Below, in pieces: positions 1-11,985 of a stretch of DNA of 64,000 nt. The first letter of the stretch is position 1. Each line of letters starts with the position of its first letter. The translations under genes and the position numbers were made by a program. The notes beneath the pieces were generated by a model. The model ran no database searches. It was not told where the DNA came from and worked only from the letters and a program-made list of their open reading frames with translations. The DNA comes from Inia geoffrensis (taxonomy: Eukaryota > Chordata > Mammalia > Artiodactyla > Iniidae), in NCBI GenBank assembly GCA_036417435.1, contig CM070904.1, forward strand, positions 41,388,408 to 41,452,407. The letters are read 5' to 3'.

Positions 1-611
1 TACACCTTGGGACAACCCCACTGTATTTAATCCAGAGCTGATGCTGCCAAATGAAATTGGTGTACCCTGTGCACCGTGAGGCCGAACAAACCGAAACGTC
101 GGTGTCTGGAGCAGAGAAAGGGTTATTCCAAGGGCCAAGCAAGGAGAATGGGTGGCTTATGCTCAAAAATCCTGAACTCCCCAGTAGTTTATGGGGAAAA
201 GTTTTCATAGGCAATATATGGGGTGAGGGCTGCAGGGTGTGTGACTTTCTTCTCATTGGCTGGTGGTGAGGGAGCAGGGCGGTGCTCCAGGAATCTTGTG
301 CTCAGCCTGAAGTTGCCATCCTCCACCTGGGTTGGGGCCTGAGTTCTGCCGAACAGCTCAAAGATACTGTCCTATATGTCCCTTGAGGAGGAAACAGGAT
401 GCTGCCCCAAGGCTCCACTATTGTTTCTTGACTGCTCCTCCCTTGTTTCTGCATCCCCTCCCTTCCCTGATTAGCAGCTGTTTGAACCTGCCCTTTGGAA
501 CTCCTGGGAAGGTCACAGAGGCTGACTGAAGCCCATTTCCTACAAACAGGAAATGGGGGATGGAAAGGATTTGTACCAGGAGCCCCACAGGGTCCTGCTC
601 AGTTTCACTGA
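1..611. other. Unique non-coding sequence
   Basis: I recognise no repeat or exon here. The short open frames have no family resemblance and are best read as chance. Confidence -1.
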
Positions 612-841
612 CACACCTTGTCCTCAAATTACCCTTACTTTGAAGACTACTTCTAGTGAATCTCAGCCCTGTATGATGTCTCTGACTACATTGGTCGTGG
701 TTTGGAATGTTTATTTTCAGGCTGAAGAATTTATCTTCTTAGAGTATTGAAGAAAATCATGCAAAGTGTATATGTTCATAGAATACAAGGCAATTGGAAA
801 AAAATTTTTCCCTGTGTCATTTTTAGAAGATGATAGTCATT
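612..841. repeat. Diverged duplicate segment, copy A
   Basis: This segment aligns along its length with 1673-1916. Shared words include tcctcaaatta, tatatgttcata and ttttccctgtgt, in the same order and orientation with small indels. I do not recognise a transposon family in it. It may be an ancient duplication or two copies of an unassigned old repeat. Confidence -1.
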
Positions 842-1029
842 ATTATATATTGTATATTTTCCATAATAGGCTATAAACAGTAAGAAAGCTTTTCAAAGTA
901 GTAGCAGGGGAAAATGCACAGTTTTAAGTAAAACTTTCATTCTGTCATTGCTATTTGCAGAGAATCATGTATACAAAAAGAACATATCATCTGTAAGCAT
1001 ACCATTATTGTAACCCTGGGACTTTTTTT

Positions 1030-1290
1030 TTTTTTTAACTCATATTATCAATTTTAGAGATTTAATTTATATATAATGAAATTCATTCCTAAGTGTACGG
1101 TACAGCTCAATGAGTTGTGACCAACATATACACTTGTGGAACTGCCACCCCAGTTGAAATGCAAAATACTTCTACCACCCCAATCAATATATAGAACATT
1201 CCTCCCCCAAAAAGTTTCCTCATGCCCTTTTTTCAGTAACCATCACTCTTGCTTCAGTTTCTATGGTATGGTTGAAAATCAGAGATATTC
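1030..1290 (-). mobile_element. Fossil L1M 3' region fragment
   Basis: After a run of T, the sequence follows the antisense pattern of old L1 3' ends: attcattcctaagtgtac, then caatgagttgtgacc, then agaacattcctcccccaaaa. It is strongly diverged and both ends are fuzzy. Confidence -1.
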
Positions 1291-1449
1291 CCCATTTTAA
1301 GCTTGTCTTCATATTCAGTGCTAATAAACATGCTATGTGTTAGGGGACAGAGACATATGAAAGTATTTTCAAAATTGTACATGTAGACACTACAGTTTTT
1401 TAAATTTTATGTTTATACCTTTCTCATGGGAAGAATATTAACCAAAGCA

Positions 1450-1672
1450 GATGGAGAGTAATAAAAACAGTACTGGGCTTCAGTGCTTTCAAATTCCAGA
1501 TTGCTTACTTGCTTGATGCATCATTCTTATTCAAGTTACATAACCTCTGTGAAGCCTGGTTTCCTCTCCTGTTAAATGGAGACGACATCTACTTATAGAG
1601 AATACAAAAGAGTGAATGAGATCCCATGGATGATTCACTCAGTGCACTGACTGTCACCTTTAAGGTGCTAAG
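1450..1672 (+). mobile_element. MIR SINE fossil
   Basis: The MIR core order is visible: a degenerate tRNA-derived head, caagttacataacctctgtg, then a tttcctctcctgttaaatgg block and a gagtgaatgagat tail. Diverged, as expected for this pre-eutherian SINE. Confidence -1.
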
Positions 1673-1916
1673 CCATACCTTATCCTCAAATTACGTTTAC
1701 TCTGAAGACCGCTTCTGGTCTGTCTTAACCCTGGACAATATCTCTAACTCCATGGGTTATGGTTTGTAATGTTTATGTTCAGGATGATGAATTGAATTTA
1801 TAGCATTCTTAGAATACTTCAGAAATTCATGGGAAGTATATATGTTCATACATGGAATACAGTGTAATAGGAAAAAGCTTTTCCCTGTGTGTTTTTAAGA
1901 AGATAGTCTTTCTTAC
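1673..1916. repeat. Diverged duplicate segment, copy B
   Basis: Second copy of the segment at 612-841, about 1.06 kb downstream and in the same orientation. The L1M fragment and the MIR lie between the copies, and sequence outside the two segments does not match, so this is not a simple tandem duplication of the whole interval. Confidence -1.
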
Positions 1917-2094
1917 ATCTGTCTAATCTAAGTATTTCCTAGCCATTCTCCCTTAACTCCTATTGTGCTGCTGAGAGATCAGGGTCTAAGGTTGGTGTTG
2001 GATTATTTCCCTCTCATCTAATCCACATAGACTGACTATTTTTTTTTTCTTTATGAGCTAACCCAAAATAACAGCAGCAACACCAACACCTGTC

Positions 2095-2806
2095 CTTTAA
2101 TTATTTATTTATTTATTTTATTGAAGTATAGTTGATTTACAATGTTGTGTTAGTTTCAGGTGTATAGCAAAGTGATTTGGTTATGCATATACATATATCT
2201 ATTTTTTTTCAAATCCTTTTCCATTATAGGTTATTATAAACTGTTGAGTATAGTTCACTGTGCTATACAGTAGGTCCTTGTTGGTTATCTTTTTTTTTTT
2301 TTTTTGGTTATCTATTTTATCTATAGTGTGTATATATTAATCCTAAACTCCTAATTTAACACCCCCTTCCCCTTTGGTAACCATAAGTTTGTTTTCTATG
2401 TCTCTGAGTCTATCTATGTTTTCTATATAAGTTCCTTTGTATCATTTTTTTAGATTCCACATATAAATGATATCATATGATATTTGTCTTTCTCTGTCTG
2501 ACTTACTTCACTTAGTATGATACTCTCTAGGTCCATCCATATTACTGCAAATGGCATTATTTCATTCTTTCTTATGGCTGAATAATATTTCATTGTATAA
2601 ATATACCACATCTTCTTTATCTATTCATCTGTTGATGGACACTTAGGTAGCCTCTATGTCTTGGCTATTGTAAATAGTGCTGCAATGAAGTGCATGTATC
2701 TTTTTGAATTATGGTTTTCTCCAGATATATGTCTAGGCCTGGGATTGCCCGATCATATGGTAGCTCTGTTTTTACTTTTTAAAGAACCTCTATACTGTTC
2801 TCCATG
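2095..2806 (-). mobile_element. L1 3' end, 5'-truncated, with end of ORF2
   Basis: The element starts with an A/T-rich tail (antisense poly A) and the 3' UTR words ttgaagtatagttgatttac and gctatacagtaggtccttg. It ends in antisense ORF2 C-terminal sequence around gctgcaatgaagtgcatg. A T-rich repeat near 2290-2305 interrupts the UTR. It is an inactive 5'-truncated copy. Confidence -1.
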
Positions 2807-2868
2807 ATACACCTATTCTTTAAACAAGGTTACTTACTACTCTCTTTACTTAAAATGGCTATTGATGT

Positions 2869-3076
2869 GGGCTTGCCTGGTGGCGCAGTGGTTGAGAGTC
2901 TGCCTGCTGATGCAGGGGACACGGGTTTGTTCCCCGGTCCGGGAAGATCCCACATGCCGTGGAGTGGCTGGGCCCGTGAGCCATGGCCGCTGAGCCTGTG
3001 CGTCCGGAGCCTGTGTTCCGCAATGGGAGAGGCCACAACAGTGAGAGGCCTGCGTACCGCCAAACAAACAAACAAC
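2869..3076 (+). mobile_element. CHR-type tRNA-derived SINE, short form
   Basis: The head gggcttgcctggtggcgcag carries the Pol III A box (tggcgcagtgg); a B-box-like stretch follows near ggtttgttcc. The body runs through ggctgggcccgtgagccatg to a (caaa)n tail. It is bounded by perfect 12-bp target site duplications, ggctattgatgt, at 2857-2868 and 3077-3088, which prove a retroposition event. This short form is one I associate with whale genomes. Confidence -1.
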
Positions 3077-3140
3077 GGCTATTGATGTAATACAAATACA
3101 ATTGAGTCAAACAAAAATTAGATACTCATTGCAGATTTGG

Positions 3141-3622
3141 TACAGTAAGTCCCCTACATACGAACCTTCAAGTTGGAAATTTTCAAAGACGCCTACGTGC
3201 GTTCCATCAACATCAGGCTTGAGTGAAATTGCAGCTTGCCCTCTGTCTCCTATTACTAATGATCCTTCAGCTCTACCATCTCCCACCTCCTCTCCTTCCT
3301 CCAGTCAGTAACTCTTCTTACCTGTTCACTCGATGCCAGCCCCTGTATGCCAGCTGTTGTACTGTACTACTGTACTTTTCAAGGTACTGTACTGTAAAAT
3401 TTAAAATGTTTTCTTTATTTTTTGTGTTTGTTTTTTATTTTGTATTTTATTTTGTTTTGTATTATTTGTGTGAAAAGTATTATAAACCTATTACAGTATA
3501 GTACTGTATAGCCAATTGTGTTAGTTGGGTACCTAGGCTAACTTTGTTGGACTTAAAAACAAATTGGACTTATGAACACACTTTTGGAATGGAACTCGTT
3601 CATATGTAGGAGTCTTACTACA
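3141..3622. mobile_element. Pogo/Tigger-type non-autonomous DNA transposon
   Basis: The two ends are imperfect inverted repeats: cagtaagtcccctacatacg on the left, and the reverse complement of catatgtaggagtcttacta on the right. The left end abuts a TA dinucleotide, the usual Tc1/mariner-pogo target. The interior has the tell-tale tactgtactactgtactttt and aaagttagcc (antisense) words of this family. At about 480 bp it has no transposase and is a mini-element. The right-hand TA is mutated to CA. Confidence -1.
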
Positions 3623-3626
3623 TATT

Positions 3627-3686
3627 TTGCTCATTTCTGCATAGTCATCTTGCTCATTTTTTGCTCATTTCTGCATAGTCATCTTG
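3627..3686 (+). repeat. Local tandem duplication, 34-bp period
   Basis: The 26-base word starting ttgctcatttctgcatag occurs exactly at 3627-3652 and again at 3661-3686. It lies directly beside the DNA transposon end. Confidence -1.
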
Positions 3687-3774
3687 GGTCCAACATCTAT
3701 CCAATATTCAATCTTGGATCATAAACTCAGAAAGGGATATATAAGACGGGTTGCATAGTTAGTGAGGCATCATT

Positions 3775-3778
<4 letters not shown>

Positions 3779-3820
<42 letters not shown>
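3779..3820. repeat. (AT)n microsatellite
   Basis: An uninterrupted alternating AT run of about 40 bases, likely polymorphic in length. Confidence -1.
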
Positions 3821-3829
3821 CCTTAATCA

Positions 3830-5080
3830 TGTAACTGCAACTCCAACCAGTTTCTTTCTTTATGTCAGTTTTGTAACCTCCGAAGATCTGGAAAGCTACC
3901 ACTTGAAATGGTACAGACCTGTGTGTTAATCCTAAAGGCAGACTCCAAGACAGAATTAAAGTCTTAAGCAATTTATTGGGGGCAATGGCAGTGAGAAGGA
4001 ATGGCAGTGTGTTGAGAGAGCCATTGGACCACCATGCAGGTCTGACCCTGGGTGAAGGATAGAGGGAAGGAAGGAAGGATGGGGCAAACATCTTAGAATG
4101 CCGTTCTACGGAAAATTTACCAAGGCCATCAGAGTCCTTGAGCCAAATTTACCTGTCAGGGGAGGCCCACATTTCCCAAGAACGGGCCTGCATAGTATTC
4201 CTGTTGCAATCAGTCATAGATTGGGAGCAGCCCATGGGAAGCTTGGCCTCCGTGCAAACACAGTGAAGGATTTCAGAGTTCAGCAGCTTGGGGTACTGAG
4301 CGACTCATTCTCATGACTACCACACATGGTCCTTTTCAAACTTTAATGAGCACACAACCCACTTAGGGATTTCCATTACAGTGCAGGTTCTGTTTCAGGA
4401 GGTCTTTGGAGGGAACTGAGATTCTTCAGCTCTTACTAGCCCCCAGAACTGCTTAACCCACTGGTTCAAGGCCCACCATTGGGTTGCAGTGGTAGAGAGC
4501 CCTCAGTGAATGAATAGAAAATTGGATATCTAGAAGGCCTATAGATCAGGAAAATCACTGCTTTGGAAAAGATGGTTTCACTGATCCCAAAAGGAGGGGG
4601 CATATCACGCCATGGGGAACCACACTGGATAGCACGAGGGTTAGCAGGAGGTAGAGGGAAGGGGTGGGGTAATGGTGGGCAAGGGTCTTTATTGTGGTTT
4701 CTACAGGGGGCAACAGGCAAGGCAGGGTAAGCATGCTTAGGATGGACTGGCTTGAATGATTCCAGCAGGCTCTTGGACATAGGCACTGTCTCTAGCTGTC
4801 TGATATCTGGCCCTAGGGTGATGAGGGCAGGTTTATAGTAGCCCAGAGTGTGAGAGCCCAATAATGGAGATGGTTGAATATGGGCTCTGGATTGATTGGT
4901 TTGTGTTTGAAAAGTGTGTCCCCAGGAAAAAGGATTCCTCCTGAGGCGTGGTGGGGCTGGATGAGGGAGTCAAGAGGCCATGGCAAGGTGGCTCTGGCCT
5001 ATTGTCAGATTGTCCAGAACTAGGGATGTCCAGCATATGCACATAGGTTAGATGTTGAAGTATCAAATTTACAGAAGCTA
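3830..5080. other. Unassigned region, possible fossil LTR/ERV sequence
   Basis: No exon is recognisable. The minus strand has proline-rich open frames at 4466-4861 and 4833-5066 and is less AT-rich than its surroundings, which would suit a decayed retroviral-type element. No family motif is clear. Low confidence. Confidence -1.
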
Positions 5081-6304
5081 GAGCTGTGGTTCATACAGCC
5101 AGGGGCTTTGTTTCATAAGTGACTTGTGGGCAGAAAAAGCCCTTAGATGCCTCTTCATCCTAAGCATTTTCACTTGTACCCAAGGGGGGATTTGCTCTAG
5201 AGGTTTGTTATGCCCTTGGGAGAACTACTTTCTAGTCAGAATAAGCATTTTCTACCTCTGCTCTTGATTTAATACTCCTGGATGAAAATTTAAGAGAATC
5301 CTTCCTTCTATACAAATATCAGTTAATGTCAATTAAAATAACCCTTTTATTTCTCCAAGAAGGCTGAATCTACCTTCCTTTGACTTCTGGTTAGTTCTGA
5401 GTTTCAAACATTGCTTTGTGGAGAACAAAGGGGAAGTGGAAAGCAAACACTCAGGAGGGAGGGTCAGGAAGGCCCACAGGGAGACTCATACATTAGCATT
5501 TACCACAAAATAAAGCTTCAGAGTGGCATCTTTCCCTCCAGAGCTATCTCTTTTACAATGTCCTTTCAAGTTTTGTGATGACCTCCTGAGGAAAACCCAA
5601 TTCAGTGGTAATGCACTTGAAGCCTTTGTTGTCTGGGAATGTCCTGGAAGCTGTGGCGAGTTGCCTGGTCTCTTGGGCTCAGGAGGCAGCAAATAGTAAA
5701 AAATCTCTGCATCAGAAAGGAGTCCTGCACAGCACATTTAGAGAAAGGTGAGTTGGCAGCCTTAAACTAAGCAAACACACTCATTCCCAGAGGCTTGCAA
5801 AACATAACAATCAGGTAATGGTAATCGGTGTTCTCTGAAGAAAGTAGCGTTTACTTTAGAATAACAGTAGCAGCTCAGCTGGCAGACTTGAGGTGCTTGA
5901 AGATATTTGGGAGTGCAGCACAGTGCAAAATTATATCCTTGTAAAGAAAATAGATAATCCCTCCAGGAATGGAGTATTCTCATTCATCCAAAATCTGGCC
6001 TGTCTCTCAACCATCATCTTACAGTGACAGCAGTGGGAGGGAAGTTACAAATGGGTCTCACTCCAGTGCCAGCAGGTAACGTTCTACCCTCAGGCGTCTG
6101 TTCAAACCGCTGAAATAGGGCCACCTCAACACGAAGTCCAAGAATTGCCAGCCCCAGGGGAGGTCAAACAGCAATCACGCATTGTAAATTTGGGATTTTT
6201 CAGAATATAAATCATACCAGAAAGTCCTCAGCAACAAATTCCCCTGACTTTGGAGTTTTGTGATTTAAAAATTCTGGAGTGCCGTTTGATGGAATAAACT
6301 TGGT
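5081..6304. other. Unique non-coding sequence
   Basis: I see no recognisable repeat, exon or RNA gene in this stretch. Confidence -1.
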
Positions 6305-6460
6305 AGGGTCAGAATCAGGTCTGCTCTGTTACTAGCTATTTTGCCGCTTTGGGTAGGTGGCTTAACCTCCATGAAGTCATAAATCCCCACTTCCTCCCTC
6401 TTGACTTTAATAAAGGCCTGAAATAGGTAATAAATGGAAACCAATCTCCTTGAAAAGTTG
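6305..6460 (+). mobile_element. MIR SINE fossil
   Basis: The MIR pattern of tctgctctgttactagctat followed by a ggcttaacctccatgaag block is preserved; the 3' part is decayed. Confidence -1.
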
Positions 6461-6682
6461 TAATTTCTCTTCAAATACTAGATTAATATCAAACCTGAAT
6501 CCTTCTTGCTACGTTCAGATCCATTTTCTTTTCTTTTCTCCTCCCTTCCTTCTTTCCCTCCTTTAAAAAAAAAAAAAAATTATGTTGCATGAAATAGATT
6601 TTTTTAGAAAGATGTTTTGGACTGAAAGCATTACCCCAAACAGTAGGCTTTCTGCATATATAGGCTTTAATTAACGTACCAT

Positions 6683-6918
6683 AGTAATTAAGAGCAAGTA
6701 TTATGGAACCAGGCCCCTTGGGGTTAAATCCTGTTCCCACTAACTGGCTGTGTAAATATGGACAGGTTACTCAACTTCTCTGTGCATCAGTTTTGTCATC
6801 TTTAAAGTGGGAAAAAAATAGTATCTACTTCATGAGATTGTTAGAATACCATAAGTTAATATTTGCAAAACAGTTAAAATATTGACTGGCATATGATAAT
6901 CACTGTATTTGTTAAATA
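6683..6918 (+). mobile_element. MIR SINE, nearly full length
   Basis: Well-preserved order: taattaagagcaagtattatgg head, taactggctgtgtaaatatg core, caggttactcaacttctctg, and a late gactggcatatgataatcac tail. About 230 bp, close to the full MIR length of about 260 bp. Confidence -1.
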
Positions 6919-7535
6919 AAAAGATGCCTAAAGTATTATTTGAAAAGTGACAAGCTGAGTTGACCTGAGTTTAGATTTCAGTGGTTTGAAAGAAATAATT
7001 CTGAAAGTGAATTAGTTTCAGTGAATTTATGTGCATAACTGTAGTCTCAGTACTGCCCTTATACCTGGGAAAGCAGGGCCTCTGTACCTTCTCAAGGACT
7101 TTGAGTTTTTGGAATGCCCTCCTTGATAGAAAATATCTTGAGCCTAGAATCACCCAGGATCAGCAGTGCTGTCTGGGTCGGGTCCTGAGCCCGAGCTAGA
7201 CCTGACCTACTTGGGGTTTTGTTTTGTTTTCTGCCTCAGAGAAATCTTTGACTCTCTGTTCCATGCAGGGCTAACCAAGAATTCCCAAGACTCACCACTG
7301 TCTTAGTGTATTGATGGCCAAGTTCTGGTTTTTAAAGGAAAACCTGGCAAGGGAATTATTCTTGCCAACCAGAGCAGTATTTCTTTTACAGCATCATATG
7401 AGATCAGGCTTCCAGAAGAGTGCTGACATTCATTTTGGAGGACTCATTTATGGAGACAGGAGTGCCATCAAAAATAATTGCCCAGAGACTTGCAACCCCT
7501 ATGACAGCCCTATGTAGTCTAAGGTCACCTTCCTC
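6919..7535. other. Unique non-coding sequence
   Basis: No repeat or exon recognised. Confidence -1.
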
Positions 7536-7562
7536 TGTGTGTGTGTGTGTGTGTGTGTGTGT
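7536..7562. repeat. (TG)n microsatellite
   Basis: About 13 uninterrupted TG units in a tctgtgtg...gttcc context. Confidence -1.
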
Positions 7563-7579
7563 TCCATTTTTTTCTTTAT

Positions 7580-9680
7580 TTTCTTTAGCTTTCTTTATGT
7601 ACAATAAAATCCAGCCATTCTAACTATACTGTGAGAAGAGTTTTGGCCACTACCAGGATCAAGTTTTAGAACATTTCCATTATCCCTTAAATTTCCCTCT
7701 TGCCCTTTTGCAATTACTCCTCTGGTTAGATACTTCTACTTTTGTAACTGTTATAGGCTTATGATTTATTATTCCTTTTATCATTAAATATGAAATTCCT
7801 TTTTCTAGTATTTCTCTAATACTTCCTCTAATATTTCTTCTCTTGAAGTCTGTTTTGTCTGGTATTAGTATAGCAATCCCATCTCTTTCCTATTTATTAT
7901 TTATTTAGTTTAACTTTTTCTAAACCTTTATCCTATTTATCTCTTAAAATTTAAAGCATGTTTCCTAGAGACATTATATAGTTGGAGTTTGGTTTTTATC
8001 CAGTCTGAAAATCTCTACCATTTTATATGTTTAGTAAATTCACATTTAATATAATAATTGATATGGTTGGATTTACATATGGTATTTGGCTAGTTTTCTA
8101 TTTCTTTCATTTATTTTTCATTCCTCTATTTTTTCCTTTCTATCCTCCTTTATATATGTTAGTAATTTCACCCTCTATTGACTTTTTAGCTGTATTCCTT
8201 TACTTTTTAAAGTGATTGCTCTAGGGATTATAATACCATCTTTAGCTTATTATAATCTAACATAAAATAGCACTGACTTCTGATAAATTATAGGAACTTT
8301 GCACAGGTGTAGCTTCATTTCCCCCATCCTTGCACTGTTAAGTATGCTACATCTGTATTATTATAAGCCCCCAAATATAAGTTCTGCTTTATACGATTCT
8401 AAGTCTTAAACAAGTTAAGAATGATTTTGCTGGATATAGAATTCTTCACTGATTTTTTTTTTCTGATTTTTTTAGCTCTTTGAACGGCATCCCAATGTCT
8501 CTAGCTTCCACTGTTTCTGAAGAAAATTCTGCCATCAGTTGTATAGTTTTTACTTTGTATGTGATTTGTCATTTTTCTCTTGCTACTTTTAAGATAGTCT
8601 ATATCAGCAGTAGACTCTCATGTATATCAGTGCAATCTCTTGGAGTTTTGTTGAGTTTCCTGGGTTCACAAGTTAATATTTTTTACCAATTTGGGAATTT
8701 TTTGGCCATCAGTGTTAAAATATTTTTCTTCCCCTTTCCTGCTTTCACTGTCTTCTGGGGCTCCAATTATATGAGTGTTGGAGTGCTCGATACTGTATTA
8801 CAGATTTCTGAGACTCTAGTTCATTTCTCTTAAGCACTTATTCTCTCTGGTCTTTTAATGAGATGTTGATCTGTCCTCAGATTTATTTCTCTGATTATTA
8901 TTTCCACATTTTCAAATATGGAATGTATTTTCCTCTAGTTCTTTGTATATGTTTTCCTTAAGTTTGAGCAGATTTAGCATACCTACTTTGAAGTCTTTGT
9001 CTGCTAAATTCACTTCAAGCCAATTTCTATTGACTGTCTTTTTTCCCTGGGCATTGGTAACTTTCTTGTTTCTTTACATGTCTAGTAATTTACTTTGTGA
9101 GAAACTGAACCATGTAGATGATATGTTTTCATTCCTTTTATGTCAGTGTCCTTTTATTCTGAGGGTTGTTGTGCTGTTTTAACAGGCAGTTAGATTTCCT
9201 GGATTTAAGCTGCAATATCTGTATGCCCTACAGTGTACAGTTCTAATGTGTTTGCTCAGTGTTGGATAGCTTGGATCCCTTGTAGAGTTCATGGTCAACC
9301 AGTGATATATGCAGACGTTATGCTCCAGTAAGATTTCCATCCTCTGTCACCTGAACTATGTGTTGCTTGACAAATGGTCTCAAAGGCATGACAAATGGTC
9401 TCAAAGGCATGACAAATGCTCAGTTCTCCCCAGATGTTCAGTTTGTACCTGGATCCCTGGTGTGTCCTACTTGCATGTACAGTTTAAGAATAAGCCAGGG
9501 ATGTGTGGAGAGTTTATTTTTCCAGGCTTTCTATATCTTCCACACTTCCAAAGTTCCTCACTGAAATTTCTAGTTGCTTTGCCACCTGCCCTGAACTGAG
9601 TCTGCAAACACCAATTGGTAAAGCTACAGGATTGTGCCACCTGAGGTGAGGGAAAGGAAATGTGTCCAGCACTATGGCCA
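7580..9680 (-). mobile_element. Old L1M or HAL1-like element, antisense
   Basis: Antisense 3' UTR-like sequence (acaataaaatccagccattc) is followed by a short piece from the start of ORF2 (gtctgttttgtctggtatta). Next come the inter-ORF words tttagtaaattcacatttaa and then ORF1/5' UTR-like sequence (attttgctggatatagaatt). Most of ORF2 is missing between the 3' end and the ORF1 part. That is the layout of HAL1 half-LINEs, although a deleted L1M is equally possible. All frames are broken. Confidence -1.
9369..9418 (+). repeat. 21-bp tandem duplication inside the old L1
   Basis: gacaaatggtctcaaaggca plus one base occurs twice in a row (9369-9389, 9390-9410) and a third partial unit follows. Confidence -1.
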
Positions 9681-9964
9681 CAAAATCACTAGTCTTATGA
9701 ATGGGTTAGCAGTGTTTCACAAATAAACAATTTTCAAATTGCTTACCTTTGGTCATATTTCAATGTCCTGAAATGATAATTTTTAATAATTTTGACCAAT
9801 TTAAATTTTTTTAACTTTATTTTAAATGTTTCCATAGATTATTTAAATCATTCATAGCATCTGTATGTATATAAGTTTTATTTTCTTTTCAAACAGCATT
9901 AGAGACTTTTAAAGGTCTTTGAAAAGCCTATGATAAAAGATGTCATGTATTTAAAGGTTAACTT

Positions 9965-10128
9965 TTATTTATTTATTTTTATTTATTTTTTATTGGGGTA
10001 TAGTTGTTTTACAATGTTGTATTACTTTCTACTGTACAGTGAAGTGGATTTCCCGGTGCTATACAGCAGGTTGTTATTAGTTATCTATTTTATACATATT
10101 AGTATATATATGTCAATCCCAGTCTTCC
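9965..10128 (-). mobile_element. Short L1 3' UTR insertion
   Basis: A T-rich start and ggggtatagttgttttacaa mark an antisense L1 3' end of about 165 bp. It is flanked by 13-bp duplications taaaggttaactt (9952-9964) and taaagattaactt (10129-10141), with one mismatch. Confidence -1.
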
Positions 10129-10164
10129 TAAAGATTAACTTAATTCAGGCACAATTCTAAATTC

Positions 10165-10340
10165 ATTACCTATAATAATTCATTTTATCTTCACAGCACT
10201 CCTATGAGGGAGTATTATTATTATCCTTATTTTCAATGAGTAAACTAAGCACAAACAGGATAAATGACTTGCCTAAGACCACCCAGCTACTAAATGACAG
10301 AGACAGAGTTCAAATTCAGGCATTCTGGGACAATCACCAT
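10165..10340 (-). mobile_element. MIR SINE fossil, antisense
   Basis: Reverse MIR order: cttcacagcactcctatgag, then ttgcctaagaccacccagct, then gttcaaattcaggcattctg. Confidence -1.
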
Positions 10341-11745
10341 CATATGCAATCTCTTCTTTCATAATATTAGAGAAACAAACCTGACATCCTATCAGAAGTT
10401 CTCAAAGACTGTTATTAACCTTCTGACATTGGCTGAATTAACCACAAAAAAAAAAGCTGAAAATGTCCAAGCAACACCACTGAAAACCTCAGAAGGGTGA
10501 AAGTATAGATTTCTGATATTTCCCTAAAGCTTTCCCACATAGAAAAATTCAAGGTTTTTTAAGCCATTGGGACATATTCATCATATTTTTAACAATGGTG
10601 TTTATTTCTCTAGCACCTCATACTTAGTACTGTCAACCAGTGAAATAATACCATGCAGTAGGTTGCATTGCCATTCTACATGAACTTTTTGAGGTCAAGA
10701 ATTTGGGGAAGATAGGAGGGTTTGCTGCAACATGTATCTGAAAGGGCATAATAAGGTGAATTGTTGAAAAATTCATGACATCTCTATAGCATTGATGTTT
10801 TAATTGGAGAGGGAGGAAATGGAGAGGATGGGATTCAGCTTCACTTAAAAATCTAGGCTTGACCAATAGAGCAGAAAAACGAAAATAAAATCCTTTAATT
10901 TATAGTCAGAAAACTATGATCCAAATATTGCAGGTAGACATAAATACATTGTGTGCATTGATAACTTCAGACTTTTAATAACCTGTAGTGTATATAGTCA
11001 CATACTAAACCCAGTAAGAATCTTGTAGTATGAATTTGACCAAAAATATTGTAATTTAACTCAAATAGGTAAATTTTTCATTAAGAATGATTTTCTTTGC
11101 CTCCTGTCTTATTCAAGGTACCCTAGGAAACAGAGAATGGCACAAATCTAGAGGAAGCATGGTGAGGGGTGTTCTGGAACCAAATGCTTAATCAGGGATT
11201 GTCCAGGCGACAAATAGAGTTTGCAGATGGGGCAGTGGTGGAAGGTGGGAGTCTTTATGGACAAAGCCCGAGTACCAGGAGACACGTCATATCCATAGGC
11301 TCTGAGAGGGCACATGAATTGTGTCAGACGCAGAGCTTGACTATACCATTCCATTTACCTTTGTTAAATATAATTTTTATGTGTCTCAAAGTAGCAATTC
11401 AGTTGTTTTCAACCTCTATACCTCACTGTATTTCTCTTTTTCTCCCCCTTTCTCTGATGATGGTCTCTTTTCATTATTGATTGTGTTTTCTCACTGGACA
11501 GCAACTGAAAATTGATGAATGCCTTAAAATTGACCTTGTACCCTCCCTTACTGCTGATATATATGACAGGTATGTGAAATACACTGTACTGTATATCACA
11601 TCAATTAAAGGCCCGTGGGAAATGATCAGAGAGCTGCTCAGTTCATTTGGAGACTTAAAAGGCAATGTTTATTTCTCCTTTACTCCAAGTTTTTAAAATT
11701 TACCGTGGACTGTTTTAAAATTAGAATAAAACACACTTAAAGCGT
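10341..11745. other. Unique non-coding sequence
   Basis: Nothing recognisable as an exon or repeat family. The small open frames around 11150-11700 overlap on both strands and look like chance. Confidence -1.
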
Positions 11746-11795
11746 GTTTAAATAGGTAGTACTTAACAGTGCTTAAATAGGTAGTACTTAGCATT
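11746..11795 (+). repeat. Short direct duplication
   Basis: The word taaataggtagtactta occurs twice about 25 bases apart, directly before a MIR. Confidence -1.
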
Positions 11796-11809
11796 GAATA
11801 ATGAGGGTA

Positions 11810-11985
11810 TCTGAGCCCAGTAAAACTGTAGTTCCAATTCTAATTCTTTTACTTGTTAGCCAGCTCACCCAGGGCACATCACTTAAATTTTCTAAGAATT
11901 ATTTTTTTCATCTGTAAAGTGGAGATAAAAATACGGACTTGAAGAGTCATTCTAAATTTGTAAAAGTCATTGTAAACATTAAGTG
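11810..11985 (+). mobile_element. MIR SINE fossil
   Basis: cttgttagccagctcaccca and catctgtaaagtggagataa sit in MIR order; the ends are decayed. Confidence -1.

Noticed and set aside
2869..2950. tRNA gene in SINE heads
   Set aside because: A and B boxes are present, but the cloverleaf is not preserved and the sequence continues into a SINE body and tail with target duplications. The same applies to the other CHR copies.
4466..5066. Proline-rich minus-strand frames as a gene or retroviral remnant
   Set aside because: No recognisable catalytic or structural motif, and frames are short and overlapping, so I list the region only as unassigned.
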